Assembly (NCBI GenBank): GCA_025449115.1
Contig: JAHLKC010000063.1
Span: 124,001 to 188,000 of the forward strand
From: Chytridium lagenaria
Lineage: Eukaryota > Chytridiomycota > Chytridiomycetes > Chytridiales > Chytridiaceae
DNA length: 64,000 bases
Direction: 5' to 3'
Of this stretch, positions 10,431 through 30,849 are shown piece by piece. The position numbers and the translations under genes are program-made. How positions within the stretch are numbered: the stretch's first letter is position 1; each line of letters opens with the position of its first letter. Under the pieces are notes generated by a model. That model had not been told where the DNA came from. It searched no databases and was given only the letters and a program-made list of their open reading frames with translations.

Positions 10431-12504
10431 TCATCTCCTCATCCTCCACCCCAAAATCTTCCTCCCCGCAATCTCCCCATCCCCAAGCACAGGCTGCGAC
10501 ATCTGCGGCAACTCAAACACAGTCCCAAGCGGCACAATCAACATCAAATCCTGCTCTCCCAACCCGTTCGAAGCAAAAGCCCTCGCACGCAATTCTCAAG
10601 CTCCTGCATCCGTTCTTGTTGTCGCGTCGCGAGCGCTTGCATCATCTTAATGTATTCAACGCTGCGGCGGAGAATCGAGCCCTGATGGGGTGGTGGTGGT
10701 GGTGGTGGTGGTGGTCGTGGTCGTGGTGGTCGTGGTCGTGGTGGGGTTGAGGAGAGAGAGAAAGAGGTGAGAAAAAAGGATGAAAGGAAAAAGAGAATAA
10801 AGAGAGGGTAAGAGAGGGGGTGTTGACGGGCATATTGTTTTTTTTTTTTTTAAAAAATATTCTCACCTTGTTCTGCGCGTCGGCAGCAAATTCGGGTAAC
10901 AGGGTAGCGAGTTCTTGAATCTTTTCATTAATGTTATCCCTCCGTCTCCGTTCAACAGCATTATGAGATTCTCTCCTCCGTCTCCGTTTCTCATCCAAAT
11001 CTTGGCTACAAAAAACGAAAAAAAGAAAGAAAAGAAGAAAGGGTCACCATCAGAATAAAAAAACAACAAAAAACAACAATGCAATTTACCTCTTCCCTTC
11101 CTCATCCACTTGCCCTGACATGGCCGTCGCAGAAGACGACGACATTTCTCTCACCCCATCCCCAGCGCTCCCCTTTTTCTTTGACACCGTCGCCACAACG
11201 CTCGGAGGCGGCACAGAGAATCCTCCCAAAACCCCAACAAACCCTGACACGCCACGACAGGCATGGACGTGGAGTAGACCCCGCTTTGAGCGGACGCCAT
11301 CGCAGCGGCTTGTTGTTGTTGTTGGTGGGCTTGTTTTGCTGCAAGGGAGGGATGGTGGTATGGATGCGGGGAGAGTTTGGCGGTCGAGTTGGAGGAGGAG
11401 AGGGAACCGCTGCGGTGACGGGAGGTCAGGGATGGGGAGGTGAGGGGATTGGAGGTTGGGAGGGCAGGCGGTGTGAGGTTTGGATCGATGAGATGGTGGG
11501 AAGGAAGGGAGAGGTTGTATGGATGTTGACGGAGGAAACGGGAAGCGTGGGTGGGAAACTCTGAAGGGGTGGTTGCGATACTTCCCATGCTGCTCGCGCT
11601 TAAAGGACCGGTGAAATCTTCCAGGTTATCAAAATCCGATGGATCGACAGGGGATGTGGAGAGAGGGGAGAGGGAGGCGTTGTTGGATTGTTGGAGAAGT
11701 TGGAGTTTTTGACGTCGAGCTGCGGCACCGTTTGAGAGTTGGGCTCTGGAAGCTGCTGCTGCTGCTGCAGAGCCTTTTGGGCCGTGACCTGCGACAGGAC
11801 CTCTTGGGACAGCGGCACCACGAGGTTGCTGCTGTTGTTGTTGTTGTTGCTGCATGTGAGCAAAGGCGTTGCTGGAAAGCGTATTGGGCATGGATTGGGA
11901 CATGGCGTGTTGAGCAAATTGCATTTGTTGCATGTTCTGGTAGTGTTGTTGTTGCTGCTGCTGCTGCTGCTGCTGTTGTTGTTGGTAGTTGCCAAATCCC
12001 ATAGTGGCTCCGGCTGCTACTGCGGCAGCGTCGCCACCCAAATCTTTGGGCGTTGAGGGATGAGGAGGTGGAAGAGGAGGAGGAAGACAGAGAGCTGTTA
12101 TTGTGGTTGTTGGAGAAGAAGGCGTGCTGAGGGTATTGAGAAGCGGATTGTGAGAGTTGATGGTCCAGATGATGTGTTTGATGTGGTTGTGAATGTGATT
12201 GTGAGAGCACCCAGGAGAGGTCAGCGAAACTTGTATTGTTGGAAGAAGAAGCGTTGGCATCAGTAAAGGCCAGAGAAGAGAATGGGTCTGTTGGGTCCAA
12301 GTCCACCATTTCTTGCTTGATGGCATCGGCAGCAGCAGCCGCAGCAGCAGCAGCAGAGGTAGTGGTTGTAGAAGTTTGGCCATTGTAGCAGTTGCTGTCA
12401 TAAAAGTAACCTCCACCTCCACCACCTCCACCACCTCCTCCTCCTCCTCCTCCATTACTGTTGACAGTATTAGACAAGGCAGCAGAAGCAGCAGTATCCA
12501 TCAT
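10431..12504 (-). CDS. bHLH transcription factor with polyGly/polyGln tracts
   Basis: Exons are complement of 10431..10682, 10867..11005 and 11090..12504. The N-terminal 480 residues are low-complexity: a Gly run (about 12410-12455), Ala runs, Ser runs and two Gln tracts (about 11820-11850 and 11945-11985), with islands such as DPTDPFSSLAFTDAN and DFDNLEDFTGPLSASSMGS. The basic helix-loop-helix follows: RRRRRESHNAVERRRRDNIN, then EKIQELATLLPEFAAD, an intron, and GSILRRSVEYIKMMQALATR. The His/Glu/Arg trio in ESHNAVERRRR is the class-B pattern expected to bind CACGTG E-boxes. Frame breaks occur near 12045 (extra A), 11230 (missing base) and 10590 (missing base). The start could instead be the upstream ATG at 12555, but that segment is encoded by an ACT microsatellite. 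Confidence 0.83.
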
Positions 12505-13809
12505 GACTCCTAGAGCAGTAGTAGTAGTAGTAGTGTGAGTGAGTAGTGTGAGCAAGAGTGAGTAGTAAGAGTGAGAGTGAGAGTAGGTTGAGTGATAGAC
12601 TAGATGCCTGCCTCAATAACAGATATGGGATGGATATGAATGAAATGGGATATGAATATAGACAGACAGACAGATAGATATGAATATGCCTGGGTCTGTT
12701 CTTCTTGGGTCTGCTCTTTGGTCTGTTATAACTAACTAACTATTAACTAACTAACTAAATGAAATCAATGAATAATCCAACAAACATATATTATCTAATG
12801 CCTATATATTAGTATGATAGTCAATTGTCCCGAAGTATGTATTATATGGATGATGGTCACGCGACTGCATGGACCTACTGACCTGTGTTACATTACATGG
12901 TTGTACAATCTTATTATTTATTATTTATTATTTATTTTTATTTATTATTATTATTATACATATATGTATGTAATAATATTGATTATATATTTATTATTTT
13001 TAATTAAACTTTCCATTCAATAACCCCTTCCCCTATAACATTTATATGGTCTACACATATATATATATATTTATAGGTATTTACATACATAAATACATCC
13101 ATCCACACATAATATGCGTATTAGGTATATATTTTTTTGTAAATATTTCAACTTTATAATATACCTACCTATCTAACTATCTATCTAAATACATACATGC
13201 AGCTTTTGTATCCATCCATCGATGGAGCTCATCCCCCTTTATGCTCTCTCTCTCATTATGTATTATAAATACCTTTCATTCAATCCATCATGTAAATAAC
13301 AGTCTGTCAAACTATCTCTATCTATATACAACCCTCACTCTCTTTTTTTTTCTTCTTTTCTTTTATAAGAGTTTTAATATCCATGTATTTATTTACCTAT
13401 ATATTAGGTATATAGGTATATATGTAGGTATGTAAAGATGAGAATATATATAATGGCGTCCCATCCGCCAGTCTGGCTGGCTGCTATATAATTATAATAC
13501 ATAATTTATTATTATTATACATAGAGTGAATTTGTCAAGACTCGAGAGGTTTGTCACTTTTGATTTATAATACAAAAAATGTTCATATCAATTTTTTCAA
13601 TAATAAACAAGGGCGCCCATATAGACGGATCTTTGAGGGAGCAATCTGGTTCCGAGTCCTTCATTTCATTCATAAATATTTATATAATTAATCTTCTTTG
13701 CTCCTCATACATAATCATTATAAAAAATATATATTACATATAAAACCTCATCCTTCCATTCCCATCCCCCCCATCTCCGAGCTTCACACACTCAGCTGCT
13801 GCAGTCATC
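12505..13809. promoter_or_regulatory. Large divergent intergenic region with microsatellites
   Basis: 1.3 kb between the divergent bHLH and ABCC genes. It holds an AGT/ACT run (12515-12560), GACA/GATA repeats (12650-12690), CTAA repeats (12730-12760), TTTA/TTA repeats (12905-12960) and TA-rich and CTAT tracts (13050-13400). No protein-like ORF or RNA gene seen. Both promoters should lie here. Confidence 0.6.
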
Positions 13810-20487
<6,678 letters not shown>

Positions 20488-20885
20488 CTGTTTCTTTGAT
20501 TTTTTTTTTGTTTTTTTTTATTTTGGGAAGGATTGGTTTCTCCCATTTGTTTTTTTTGCGGTTTGGTTTTCATAAAAGGGAATAATAAATCTCATAGGCA
20601 TTTTTCATTTTGTGGTGTTGGTGGTATTGGTGGTTTTGTGTCTTGTTGTGTGGGCTTTTTATTTGTATACTTGTTTTGTTGAATTTATTTTGAGGTAGAG
20701 GCAGAAAAAAGAAAAAAGTGTCAATTTATAAATCTGTAGATTTGGTTTTGGTGAAGATATAAGAGCTACACAGAAGCAAAAAATTCAATATGAATTGACA
20801 TGTAGTTAAACACACGCGTCAATGTTCAAAACCATATAATGCAGGGGAATCAATTTATTTAAACTTCACATGACGCTATATATAT
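20488..20885. other. Convergent 3' intergenic region
   Basis: About 400 bp of T-rich and G/T-rich DNA between the ends of the ABCC gene and the ATE1 gene. It should contain both 3' untranslated regions; nothing else seen. Confidence 0.55.
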
Positions 20886-22769
<1,884 letters not shown>

Positions 22770-22883
22770 GAGGAACGGCTTTCACCCGTAATGACGACAA
22801 AGCTGGGTTGCATACGAGTTTAAGCTAGCCAGCCAGCGGTTCGAAAAATCCAACTGATTTCCACCGCGACTGACAAACTTTCA

Positions 22884-25118
22884 ATGTCGGGGCGAGTTGG
22901 GATGACAACAACCGGAGGAGTTGGGTTGGGGAACTCCTCTGGGGGTCTATCTGGAACAACAACACTCGGCAGGCGATCATAGAGGCAGTTACTCTTCTGC
23001 ATCATCCGCCAATCCTACCTCTCATCACCCTCGCAACCTTCATACCGCAAGCGATGCCTCACGAGGCAACCTCTCCTCCTCTCCTCATCAGTGAACAGCG
23101 TCACGCCATCAACAGACGTGCTTGGTGTGCTTCAGAATGCTTCGGGATCGGCTTCGAATATGTCGCTGTCATTAGGGAGAAGTTCAGTGTTTGGATCATC
23201 AATGATGGGAAAGAGTGTTGGGTCTGGGACAGGGACAGGGAACGGTGCAGGCGCCGGGGCAGTTGCTACAGGACCTCAACCGGTTATATTGTTTAACATA
23301 TCAAAAAAGGAGAGCTTTACACCTAGCAATGGGTTTAGGACTCTGCAGAGACGTCTTCGGGGGGCTTTAAAATTGGATTGTGAGGCAGTTTTCTACATCG
23401 TTTTATTTGACTTTGGCGCGATACCAACTAGAGAGTTTTCTCTTTTTGTAGATCCAAGGATGATATAAGCGCTTCGAGGTTTACGGATACGTCACTCCTT
23501 GTTTTTGGAAACCCCAAAGAAAAGTTTTCAAATTCAGAGGTACACGTCGACTACTGATACTTAAAGTTGCCAGCTCATTATGCTGCTTACTAAGACCTTT
23601 TTTTTTTTTAGTTTGAGGCCTTAAAAACGTACCTTGCGAGAGGTGGCTCAATTCTTTATCTTGCGTCGGAAGGCGGGGAATCCACCAGCACTACCAACTT
23701 TAACTTTCTTCTCGAAGAATACGGCATGATGGTCAATTCAGGTAAGATAAATAATCTTTCTTGGCTTAACCATTAATCTATGTATTTTGCTTCTTTCAAA
23801 AGATTCTGTTGTAAGAACAGTGTTTTACAAGTACTCTCATCCCAAAGAGGCCTTCATCTCAAACGGAGTCGTCAATCGCGAAATTAATAAAGCTGCAGGG
23901 AAGACAGGGGCAGGAGCTCCAAGGAATGCCGGAGGAGGAGGTGTGAGTATCCATAGTATGCACAGGAACGCAAAGTACGTTAAGACATCCTCATAATTTC
24001 GTGATCGGGTTACAGTGCTAAGCCAACCTGTTTCTTCATACAGTTGCCTCAACATTTTGTATCCTTATGGAGCCACGCTTACCGTTCAGAAACCTGCCGT
24101 ACCTATCTTATCTTCTGGAACTGTTTCGTACCCTTTGAACAGACCCGTTGGTGCTGCCTACATTGATCCAGTAAGTTATTTTACCCTTTTCCTTCTAAAA
24201 CTCCCCCTAATGCTCTCTCACTGTAGGACGGAAAAGGAAAGATCGTTGTAATTGGATCCGCCGATATGTTCTCGGACCGGTACATTGAGAAGGAAGAGAA
24301 TTCTAAACTCCTCGACGTTGTTATCAAGCTTCTCACGACCGGTTCGGCTTAACTTTTGCTGATTTTGATCTTAATTATTTCAGACTCCATTCAGTTAAAT
24401 GCCATTGACGCGAATGATCCCGATATCTCCGATTACCATTATGTTCCTGACACTGTCAAGCTTTCTGAAACTGTTCGATCCACGCTACTTGAAAGTGAAG
24501 AAATTCCAAAAGATTTTAGCACCATGTTTGATCTCAAATTGTTTCAGTTTGATACATCGCTTGTACCAAAGGCGCTGGACTTTTATCATGTATAATAATG
24601 TTACTCTCACGATTTTTTTATAGTTGGTTTAAAGTGATAGTCTAATTTTTGTGCTTTACAGGAAACTCGAATCAAGCGAGAAACTCTTTCTCTCATTCAA
24701 CCTCAGGTAATAATTGTTTTACAGCGTCTTTCATCTTCAAATTTATTAACTTTATAACTCCAAGTTTGAAACCCCTCTTTTACCACTCGATCCCGCCGTA
24801 TTCCCTCCCACCATTCGTGAACTCGCCCCCCTGCCCTCGACCTCTTTGACCTAGACGAGCAATTTGCATCCGAACGCATCCAAATCGCTCGGTTGACAAA
24901 CAAATGTAAGATCCGCGTCAATCAACATGTTTTTATAGTTTTGAAAAGGTGACGACGATGATCTTGAATACTACATTCGTGAATGTGCAGGGATTCTGGG
25001 TATCACACCACAGCTTGATCCTGAGCATCGCTCAGCCAAGGATATTATGTTTTTCGTGATGCATTGTATTGTGGATTGGAAGAAGCTGAATTTGCCACAA
25101 CAGGAATTAATCGTATGA
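22884..25118 (+). CDS. IFT52: Intraflagellar transport protein IFT52
   Basis: IFT-B core subunit needed to build flagella. Clear family blocks in order: VILFNISKKESFTPSNGFRT, GNPKEKFSNSE, ASEGGES, FNFLLEEYGMMVNSD, VVRTVFYKYSHPKEAFISNG, VVNREINKAAGK, LYPYGATLTVQKPAVPILSSG, VSYPLNRPVGAAYIDP, GSADMFSDRYIEKEENSK, IDANDPDISDYHYVP, SEEIPKDFSTMFDLKLF and the C-terminal DLDEQFASERIQIARLTNKC. The last block is GILGITPQLDPEHRSA, with a stop at 25116-25118. At least six short introns. The N-terminus is unclear: a Ser/Gly-rich extension from ATG 22884 crosses two frame breaks; ATG 23091 is the first in the final frame. The homologous core starts near 23283. Confidence 0.92.
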
Positions 25119-25632
25119 GATGGTGAGTTCTTTGTATTCACTCTATGCACCAGTACTAATGTATTTTCTTTTCTACGCTGCTTAGATGTCGTCGTTCTCG
25201 AACTGTCTCGAACTGCTTTCTCTTGTTAAAGTACTTCTGTTTCTTTTCGCCTTCCATATATAACACCATCATCTCCTGTTTAAAGGGCTTTCTCTGTCCA
25301 CACTTAATAACATAATTGCATGAACGTCTGACTTTTGACTGACTGCGTTTAAGCCTTTTTCTGCATTCCTTTAATTGTCAGTACAAAGAGTGGCTAGACC
25401 AAGGCTAGGAGAAAATTTTGTACCTTGCAAAGAACCAACGCCGCAACATCCTCTCCCACATACTATCGTAGATCATACATCACCACCACCACCACATCAT
25501 CAACCCCTACCGTCCGGCCTCAATCAGTTGCAATCAATTACTTCTTTCTCATCTGACGGCATTCAACCCATCTCCATACAAAACCATCAGCATCAACCAA
25601 ACATTTTCCCTAACTAGGAAGGCTTTTACCTA
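25119..25632. other. Intergenic between IFT52 and SNARE gene
   Basis: Includes a CAC-repeat (about 25480-25500). The ORF at 25375-25617 is Pro/His/Gln-rich and ends just before the SNARE start; it may be 5' untranslated sequence. No domain recognised. Confidence 0.4.
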
Positions 25633-26438
25633 ATGTCCAACTCATTGAGACCTCAAGCGCCGACATATGGGCATCCACAGGGACAACAGCAGCTCTACAC
25701 GGAGCAGGATCTGCAAAACCTTGTCGACAAGACTCTGGACGTGCAGTCAGAGTCTGTGAGAGTGACACAGCAGGCTGCTAGTGCGGCGTTGGAAGCACAG
25801 CGGATCGCGCAGCAGGCTGCTTCCAAACTTGGAAGGCAAGGAGGTAAGGCCTTACATCCTCTACCACGCTATTTATAATTATACCTAACTCTTCCTTACC
25901 ATACAGAACAACTGAATGGCATCAACCAAAGACTCGACCAAGTTCAATCTGAATTTGAGAGAGCCGACAAAAAGGCTACCCACCTCGTCCAGCTGAATAA
26001 CCGCCCATTTTTCATTCCCGTCGGCTCAAAAGTTGCCAAAGCCTCTGAAGCAGCAAATCACCGACCTCCCCCTCAACAAGACGCTCAGTCATCTGCAACC
26101 TCCTCTTCCTCATGGTTCTCCTGGCTAGGTTTTAGTGGGGATGCCCCTCCTCCTCAAGACACCCTCAGCGCGCCAGAGATCAAACCTCGCACCTCTTCCA
26201 TGGTAGAATATGAAGCCAAAGTTGGGGAGTGGGCGACAAGAGAAGAGCAGGAACGGTCTAAGGGGTATGAACGAGAGATTGATGAAGGGCTGGATCAAGT
26301 TAGCTCTGCCTTGGATAGTATTAAGTTTGCAGGCTAGCGATTGGGCAGGAGACGCAGAGACAGAATGAGCAGTTGCGGGAGATGACGAGCAAAGTGGAAG
26401 CAAACCAGGATATGGTCATAAGGTCAATAAGAAGGTGA
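25633..26438 (+). CDS. SNAP-25/Sec9/SNAP29-type Qbc-SNARE
   Basis: Exons 25633..25843 and 25907..26438. Two SNARE helices in one chain: the Qb-type half spans ESVRVTQQAASAALEAQRIA to EQLNGINQRLDQVQSEFERA and ends in the family-like NNRPFFIP. After a Pro/Ser linker (with SSSSWFSWLGF) comes the Qc-type half, REEQERSKGYEREIDEGLDQ, LDSIKFA, then QETQRQNEQLREMTSKVEAN and the terminal IRSIRR. It has no membrane anchor, as expected for SNAP-25-like proteins that pair with syntaxin and synaptobrevin in membrane fusion. The frame breaks near 26333; one missing G at GGCTAG links the two halves and removes an in-frame TAG. Sec9 versus SNAP29 cannot be decided. Confidence 0.82.
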
Positions 26439-27301
26439 AAAAAGTGCTTAAATGAAATGTGACGGATAGAACGAGTGGCGTGCGTTCTTTTCTCTTTGAT
26501 TATCTGTTAACCAGTTTCGATTATTTGTTCAATATCTTTAAATTCACATCTTCTATTTTGAGCACCTTCCCAAGTCTTTTAAGTTGACAATAACTCGTTA
26601 GCGCGATAGCGTCTTTAATCGAGTATATCCAAAGAGCATATATGTCTTATCGCGTCAAAACATTTGCCGTGTAAACTATGTTTTCTCCCCGAAGTCTATA
26701 GAGACCGCTTTCCTTTAATTGCATTATACCTCCAAATGATAGACGACATAAGACAAAAGGTTTCGCTGCCGCAGAGCAGAGTTAGAAGATGAGCTTGTGG
26801 CGGATATGGCTTGATCATTAAACAACTATTCAACAATTATGTGACATGTATAATCGGTTTTAGCGGATAATGTAAACATCAGACGGCAATATTTCAAAAG
26901 ATACAACTGATCTGTTAATTATCTTTTTTTTTAAAAAAAAAAAAACATATAAGAATCGGTGCCTGGGGTTTAAGAGGGAGAGAGTGTCGACAGGGGGAGG
27001 GTTTTACGAACTCAATAGTTACCAAACTGCAATAAGCCCCAAACTTGCCGAGCAGCTTTGTGCAAATAAGAATGAGAAGAAAAAGAAGCAGGGGAGAAAA
27101 TTAGTAAATGATTTCATATTGTATCCTTAACGATGCCGACAGCGCAGCGTATAATGCATCGCCGTATTACGTGCAGATGGAAATTTATGCTCTGTTGAAA
27201 TATTAATTTAATTGAACATGGAAATAAAACTTTAATAAGGAGACAAAAGGATTCTTCACGTAGTGTCTCTGCCACCCAAAGAGTATATATCTAAGTACAA
27301 T
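26439..27301. other. Intergenic, AT-rich
   Basis: No protein-like ORF. A T-run followed by an A-run (about 26924-26945) forms a potential A/T hairpin. Otherwise nothing seen. Confidence 0.5.
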
Positions 27302-27840
27302 CTATTTATATTGCCGACGAATTAGCATGCAAGCAAAAAGCTCACTAGCAATAACGTTTTTATGTCCATTTAAGAGAGCGCTAAAGAATGTAATCCCGCT
27401 CCCATTAGCCATTATGAGAGGAAAGTCTTTGCTTGCCTTTACTTTGGGGTCACTCTCGACTATAATCGCGATGAACTTTCCGCCCATCGCACGCTTCAGC
27501 AAATTAGTCAAACCTTGTTGAAGGACAGCATATGGTCCAAGTAATGTGCTTCATAATGAAAAAATATACGAGTATACATTAGACTAAAAGGTCCAACAGA
27601 CAATAAAATATGCAAAAAACCACTAAAATTAGCATTATCTTTAACATGGTTTGTAGCCCATTTAAGAGGCCACGCGGATCCGTCGTCGACTTTGGGCTAA
27701 TATTTAAATCCTTTATCCTCCAAGCGCCAGCGCTACGAAATAAGGTTTCCCTGCAGCAACAACAGGTGATGCAATCGCTTCAGAAGTTTTGAACGGATCT
27801 TGATTATGCTCTTGATGGCAGTAGCCATTGCGGTTTTAAT
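27302..27840 (-). pseudogene. Possible gene remnant, unidentified
   Basis: On the minus strand several blocks have the texture of conserved protein: SEAIASPVVAAGKPYFVALA (about 27720-27790), PKVDDGSAWPLKWATNHV (about 27635-27690), GPYAVLQQGLTNLLKRAMGG with KFIAIIVES (about 27450-27538), and FPLIMANGSGITFFSALLNG (about 27365-27425). They are separated by stops or possible short introns. I do not recognise the family; an extracellular sensor (Cache-like) domain is one guess. No start, no end and no neighbouring exons were found, so a decayed fragment is most likely. Confidence 0.3.
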
Positions 27841-28325
27841 TTTTCCTAAAATAATTCAGAGAGCAAGAGGTCAAACATCAATATTCCGCCGCTTCAACGG
27901 CTGAAGTCAAACGTAATTATGATGACGATTATCAGAGGCATCCCGAAACACAGCGCCTCTGTTACGTGCCTCAGTTGGGTTTTCAAGTATCCCGCATTCT
28001 GTTCTCGTCTGATCCTCACAGCTTTTCAGTAATATTTTATCGCCCAGTTCCGACTGTAATTGCAGGTGGCTAAGTATAGTGAGTTGTTTAACCTAACCTT
28101 GGCCAACGCCCCTGTCGTTCCTTGGTTTCAAAAAAAGAAGTTCCGAATTGTCCAAGTCTCTTTCTTTCTATTGAGCCCCATCAACTGAAGAACGAGGATA
28201 AAAGTCCAGCATCTCTCTTCCCGCACCGTTCCAATCCTCATCAGACATTGACACTGGTCTCCAAGCAGCCAGCTCTCCGACTAAGTCAGACCCGTTTGAA
28301 AAAAGAAAGAGGAAGGACTCACAAG
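27841..28325. promoter_or_regulatory. Upstream region of GH26 gene
   Basis: About 485 bp ahead of the signal-peptide ATG at 28326. It contains an in-frame upstream ATG at 28122 with no protein-like content. No clear core promoter element. Confidence 0.35.
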
Positions 28326-30284
28326 ATGCGCTCATGGGCTACCTTTGCCGTGTTGGCATCGCTTCTGCTTCAACAACATCAAATATCTGCTTTCGTTCCA
28401 GAAGATGGGAAGATTTGGCTGTGAGTATCGTTTTGTATCTCTTTGGGGAAAGTATGAGGGCACAGAGTAATGTATGCTAACGTATTTCGTACAGTGGAGC
28501 ATGGTACCAACGACCCCAGGGAGACAAACCCACTCTCCTCAATAGCCGTCTATCAAGGAACCTGTCATTCTTCCAGACTGATTTTAACATCAACATGGAG
28601 ATTGGGCTGGATGACCCTACATCAGAAATCACTCCGCAAGCATTGGATCAGATTGATGAGACTGGAACTAATGCAATTGTTTATTGGACTATGTAGGCCC
28701 TTTCTTAATGCGCTCTTTTTTCCCTAATCCCGTTGATTTCGTCTACATACGGGCTCTTGAGCATCCGTTAACTCTTTTTCTTCCATCTTGTTGAAAAGCT
28801 ACCCCAAGGGAGGTCTTGATGAAGTCACAGACGCTCAGATCAACGACGTCGCCGACCGCATTAAGCAGGCTGTCGACCGGGGCCACCGTGTCCTGATCCG
28901 ATACGCCCCAGAGATGAACGGTACCGTTCTTTCCTTTCTGTTTCGATTTGGTGTCACACCCTGGTCTTGTGTCTAAAACCTTAAAATCTTGTTTCGCAAA
29001 AAAAAAAGGCAACTGGTTCGCGTACGGCCAGCGACCCGAGAGCTTGTAAGCCACTGGCGTCGTGTTTATCCAATGATAAAGGCGAGGGTCGGTACTGCCG
29101 GTGCGGAAATATCAACTTCATTTGGGCTCCCAACTCAGGCAACGGGTAAGAAAGAAGGCATAAGTATTCGGTTACTTATATGATGATATATTAGACCCAT
29201 TCCGTGGAGGGTAATACGAGAAACTTGACCTTGACGGCCATCTAGACCAATTCAGTGATCCTTACACCATTTACTACCGTAAGAAAATGATAATTTGATT
29301 TTCTATACCGCTTGCGTGATGCTAACCACTTCTCCGTTTTGATAGCTGTGACGATTATGTTTGACTGGGTTGGACTTTCTATCTATCGTTCGTATTAGTT
29401 TTCTGCTTTTTAACCACGAAGTATAAACCAGTTACTTAATTAATCATTCTCTAGACTACGGCGGTGGTGGCCTGGAGGCAGAACGTTCCCCCTGGACCTG
29501 GACAATTCTTTGCCCAGATGTCAGGAAACGCCCTTCCACCTCAGGAATGGCGGGATCAAGTACCAACTGGGGTTTCTATGATTTCTTATGGCATGTTCTC
29601 TGGAGATGGCATTGGAGCAGCTGGTCTCAGAAGAAACTGGACTATTCCCAATGTTTCTAAGGGTGGCAAGCCCTTTATCTGGCTGAGACTGGAGCCACTT
29701 TCCATTATGTAAATTTATTTTTGAAATCACTTTTGCTGACTTTATACAATTAAGGTTGGAACCCTACTGGGCTAAACTTCCCTGCCTCCGAGACACTCCT
29801 ATCCCCAGTTCACATTCCTGCTACTCGTCTTGAAGTGAAGCGCGGATGGTGGAATGAATTTTTGACTACGCTCTGGAGCACCCCTAACTTTAAAGCTGTC
29901 TGCTCGTTCGAATTCTCTAAGTCTGAAGAGGACACCCTTCGTGCATTTGGTATGATGGGTCAGCCACCTTCCGGCGGGACCCCGAGGATGATGCGTTGCC
30001 AGAGCTTTGGTTGAGGATCTCGCTACAGAGGCAACATTGAGTGGGCGAGTCCTTGATAAGAGCGCGATTACGTCCACGTCGGCCGCTACAACTGCAAGGC
30101 ACTACGCCCTCTACTCTGCACATCTACTCCTACGGCGGTTACGAGTACACAAAAAAATGCTTCGGAGCTTCCCAGGTCAATCTGCACTCGGAGTTTTGGA
30201 GATGGCATTGTTTTTACCTTGATGGCCGCTGTTTGGCTCTTTCCAGTGAACTGGCCCCTAAAATCTTTCCTCATTATTGTTTAG
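28326..30284 (+). CDS. Secreted GH26-like glycoside hydrolase (mannanase-type)
   Basis: The ATG at 28326 starts a signal peptide (MRSWATFAVLASLLLQQHQI). Family blocks: GAWYQRPQGDKP, RNLSFFQTDFNINMEIG, DETGTNAIVYWTI, GGLDEVTDAQINDVADRIKQ, LIRYAPEMNG (candidate acid/base Glu), NWFAYGQRPES, NINFIWAPNSGNG, FDWVGLSIY and, after a frame step, PFILAETGATFHY (candidate nucleophile Glu). Introns about 28422-28493, 28682-28796, 28921-29010, 29148-29193, 29279-29345, 29390-29456 and 29711-29756. Frames break near 29053, 29092, 29470, 29680 and 29975, and there is a TAA at 29212-29214, so it may be an erroneous or decaying copy. A hydrophobic C-terminus (GDGIVFTLMAAVWLF) could be a GPI signal or membrane anchor. 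GH26 enzymes cleave beta-mannans and related glucans; the substrate here is inferred. Confidence 0.72.
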
Positions 30285-30418
30285 ACTTTGTATCTGAGCT
30301 CGTTCTCTTTTTTCTTCTTCGTTTTTTGTCTCACTGCCCCTAAATTTTCCTCATATTGTTTAGACTTTGTCTCTGATCGCGTTCTTCTTTTCTCTTCTTC
30401 GTTTTTTTGTCTTTCTCT
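30255..30418. repeat. 82-bp imperfect tandem repeat
   Basis: Two copies (about 30255-30336 and 30337-30418) starting CCCCTAAA and sharing TTGTTTAGACTTTGT and TCTTCTTCGTTTTTT. It spans the end of the GH26 gene and its 3' flank. Confidence 0.8.
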
Positions 30419-30849
30419 ACTAATGTATTTTGCTTATATGATACAAATGGTATGCGCTGGTATAAGTTCTTTTTATTTGCATTTGTGACTTGACTATTTT
30501 CCTTACTTAACGTGCATGTCTTCTTTCTAATTTTCTACTTAATATCTCTACATTATTTTTCTCCGCGGATGCTTTTGTTGCTATCACAAAGACATGATTA
30601 TAAACGTTGACACACTTTGCTTTAACTAGAAGCTTGTCCGTATTCTGCAGGACTGCCATTCGCTGGCTGGCATTGGAAGGGCGAAGGGGTTGCTTCAAGC
30701 ACAAATTGTTTTATATGCTGGGTAGCCAGTATCTTTCAATTGTTGCTGGCTCTTTAGAAGAGTTACAGGGAGCCAGTGGCCTTTGCGACTTGCCACTAGT
30801 CTTCCGGTACCGTCATGTCGCTTTGATTAATCACAGATCAGTTAGGTGA
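30419..30849. other. Intergenic between GH26 and channel 2 (convergent)
   Basis: AT-rich DNA without a recognisable gene. The ORF at 30607-30849 has no domain I can identify and overlaps the expected 3' flank of the channel gene. Confidence 0.4.
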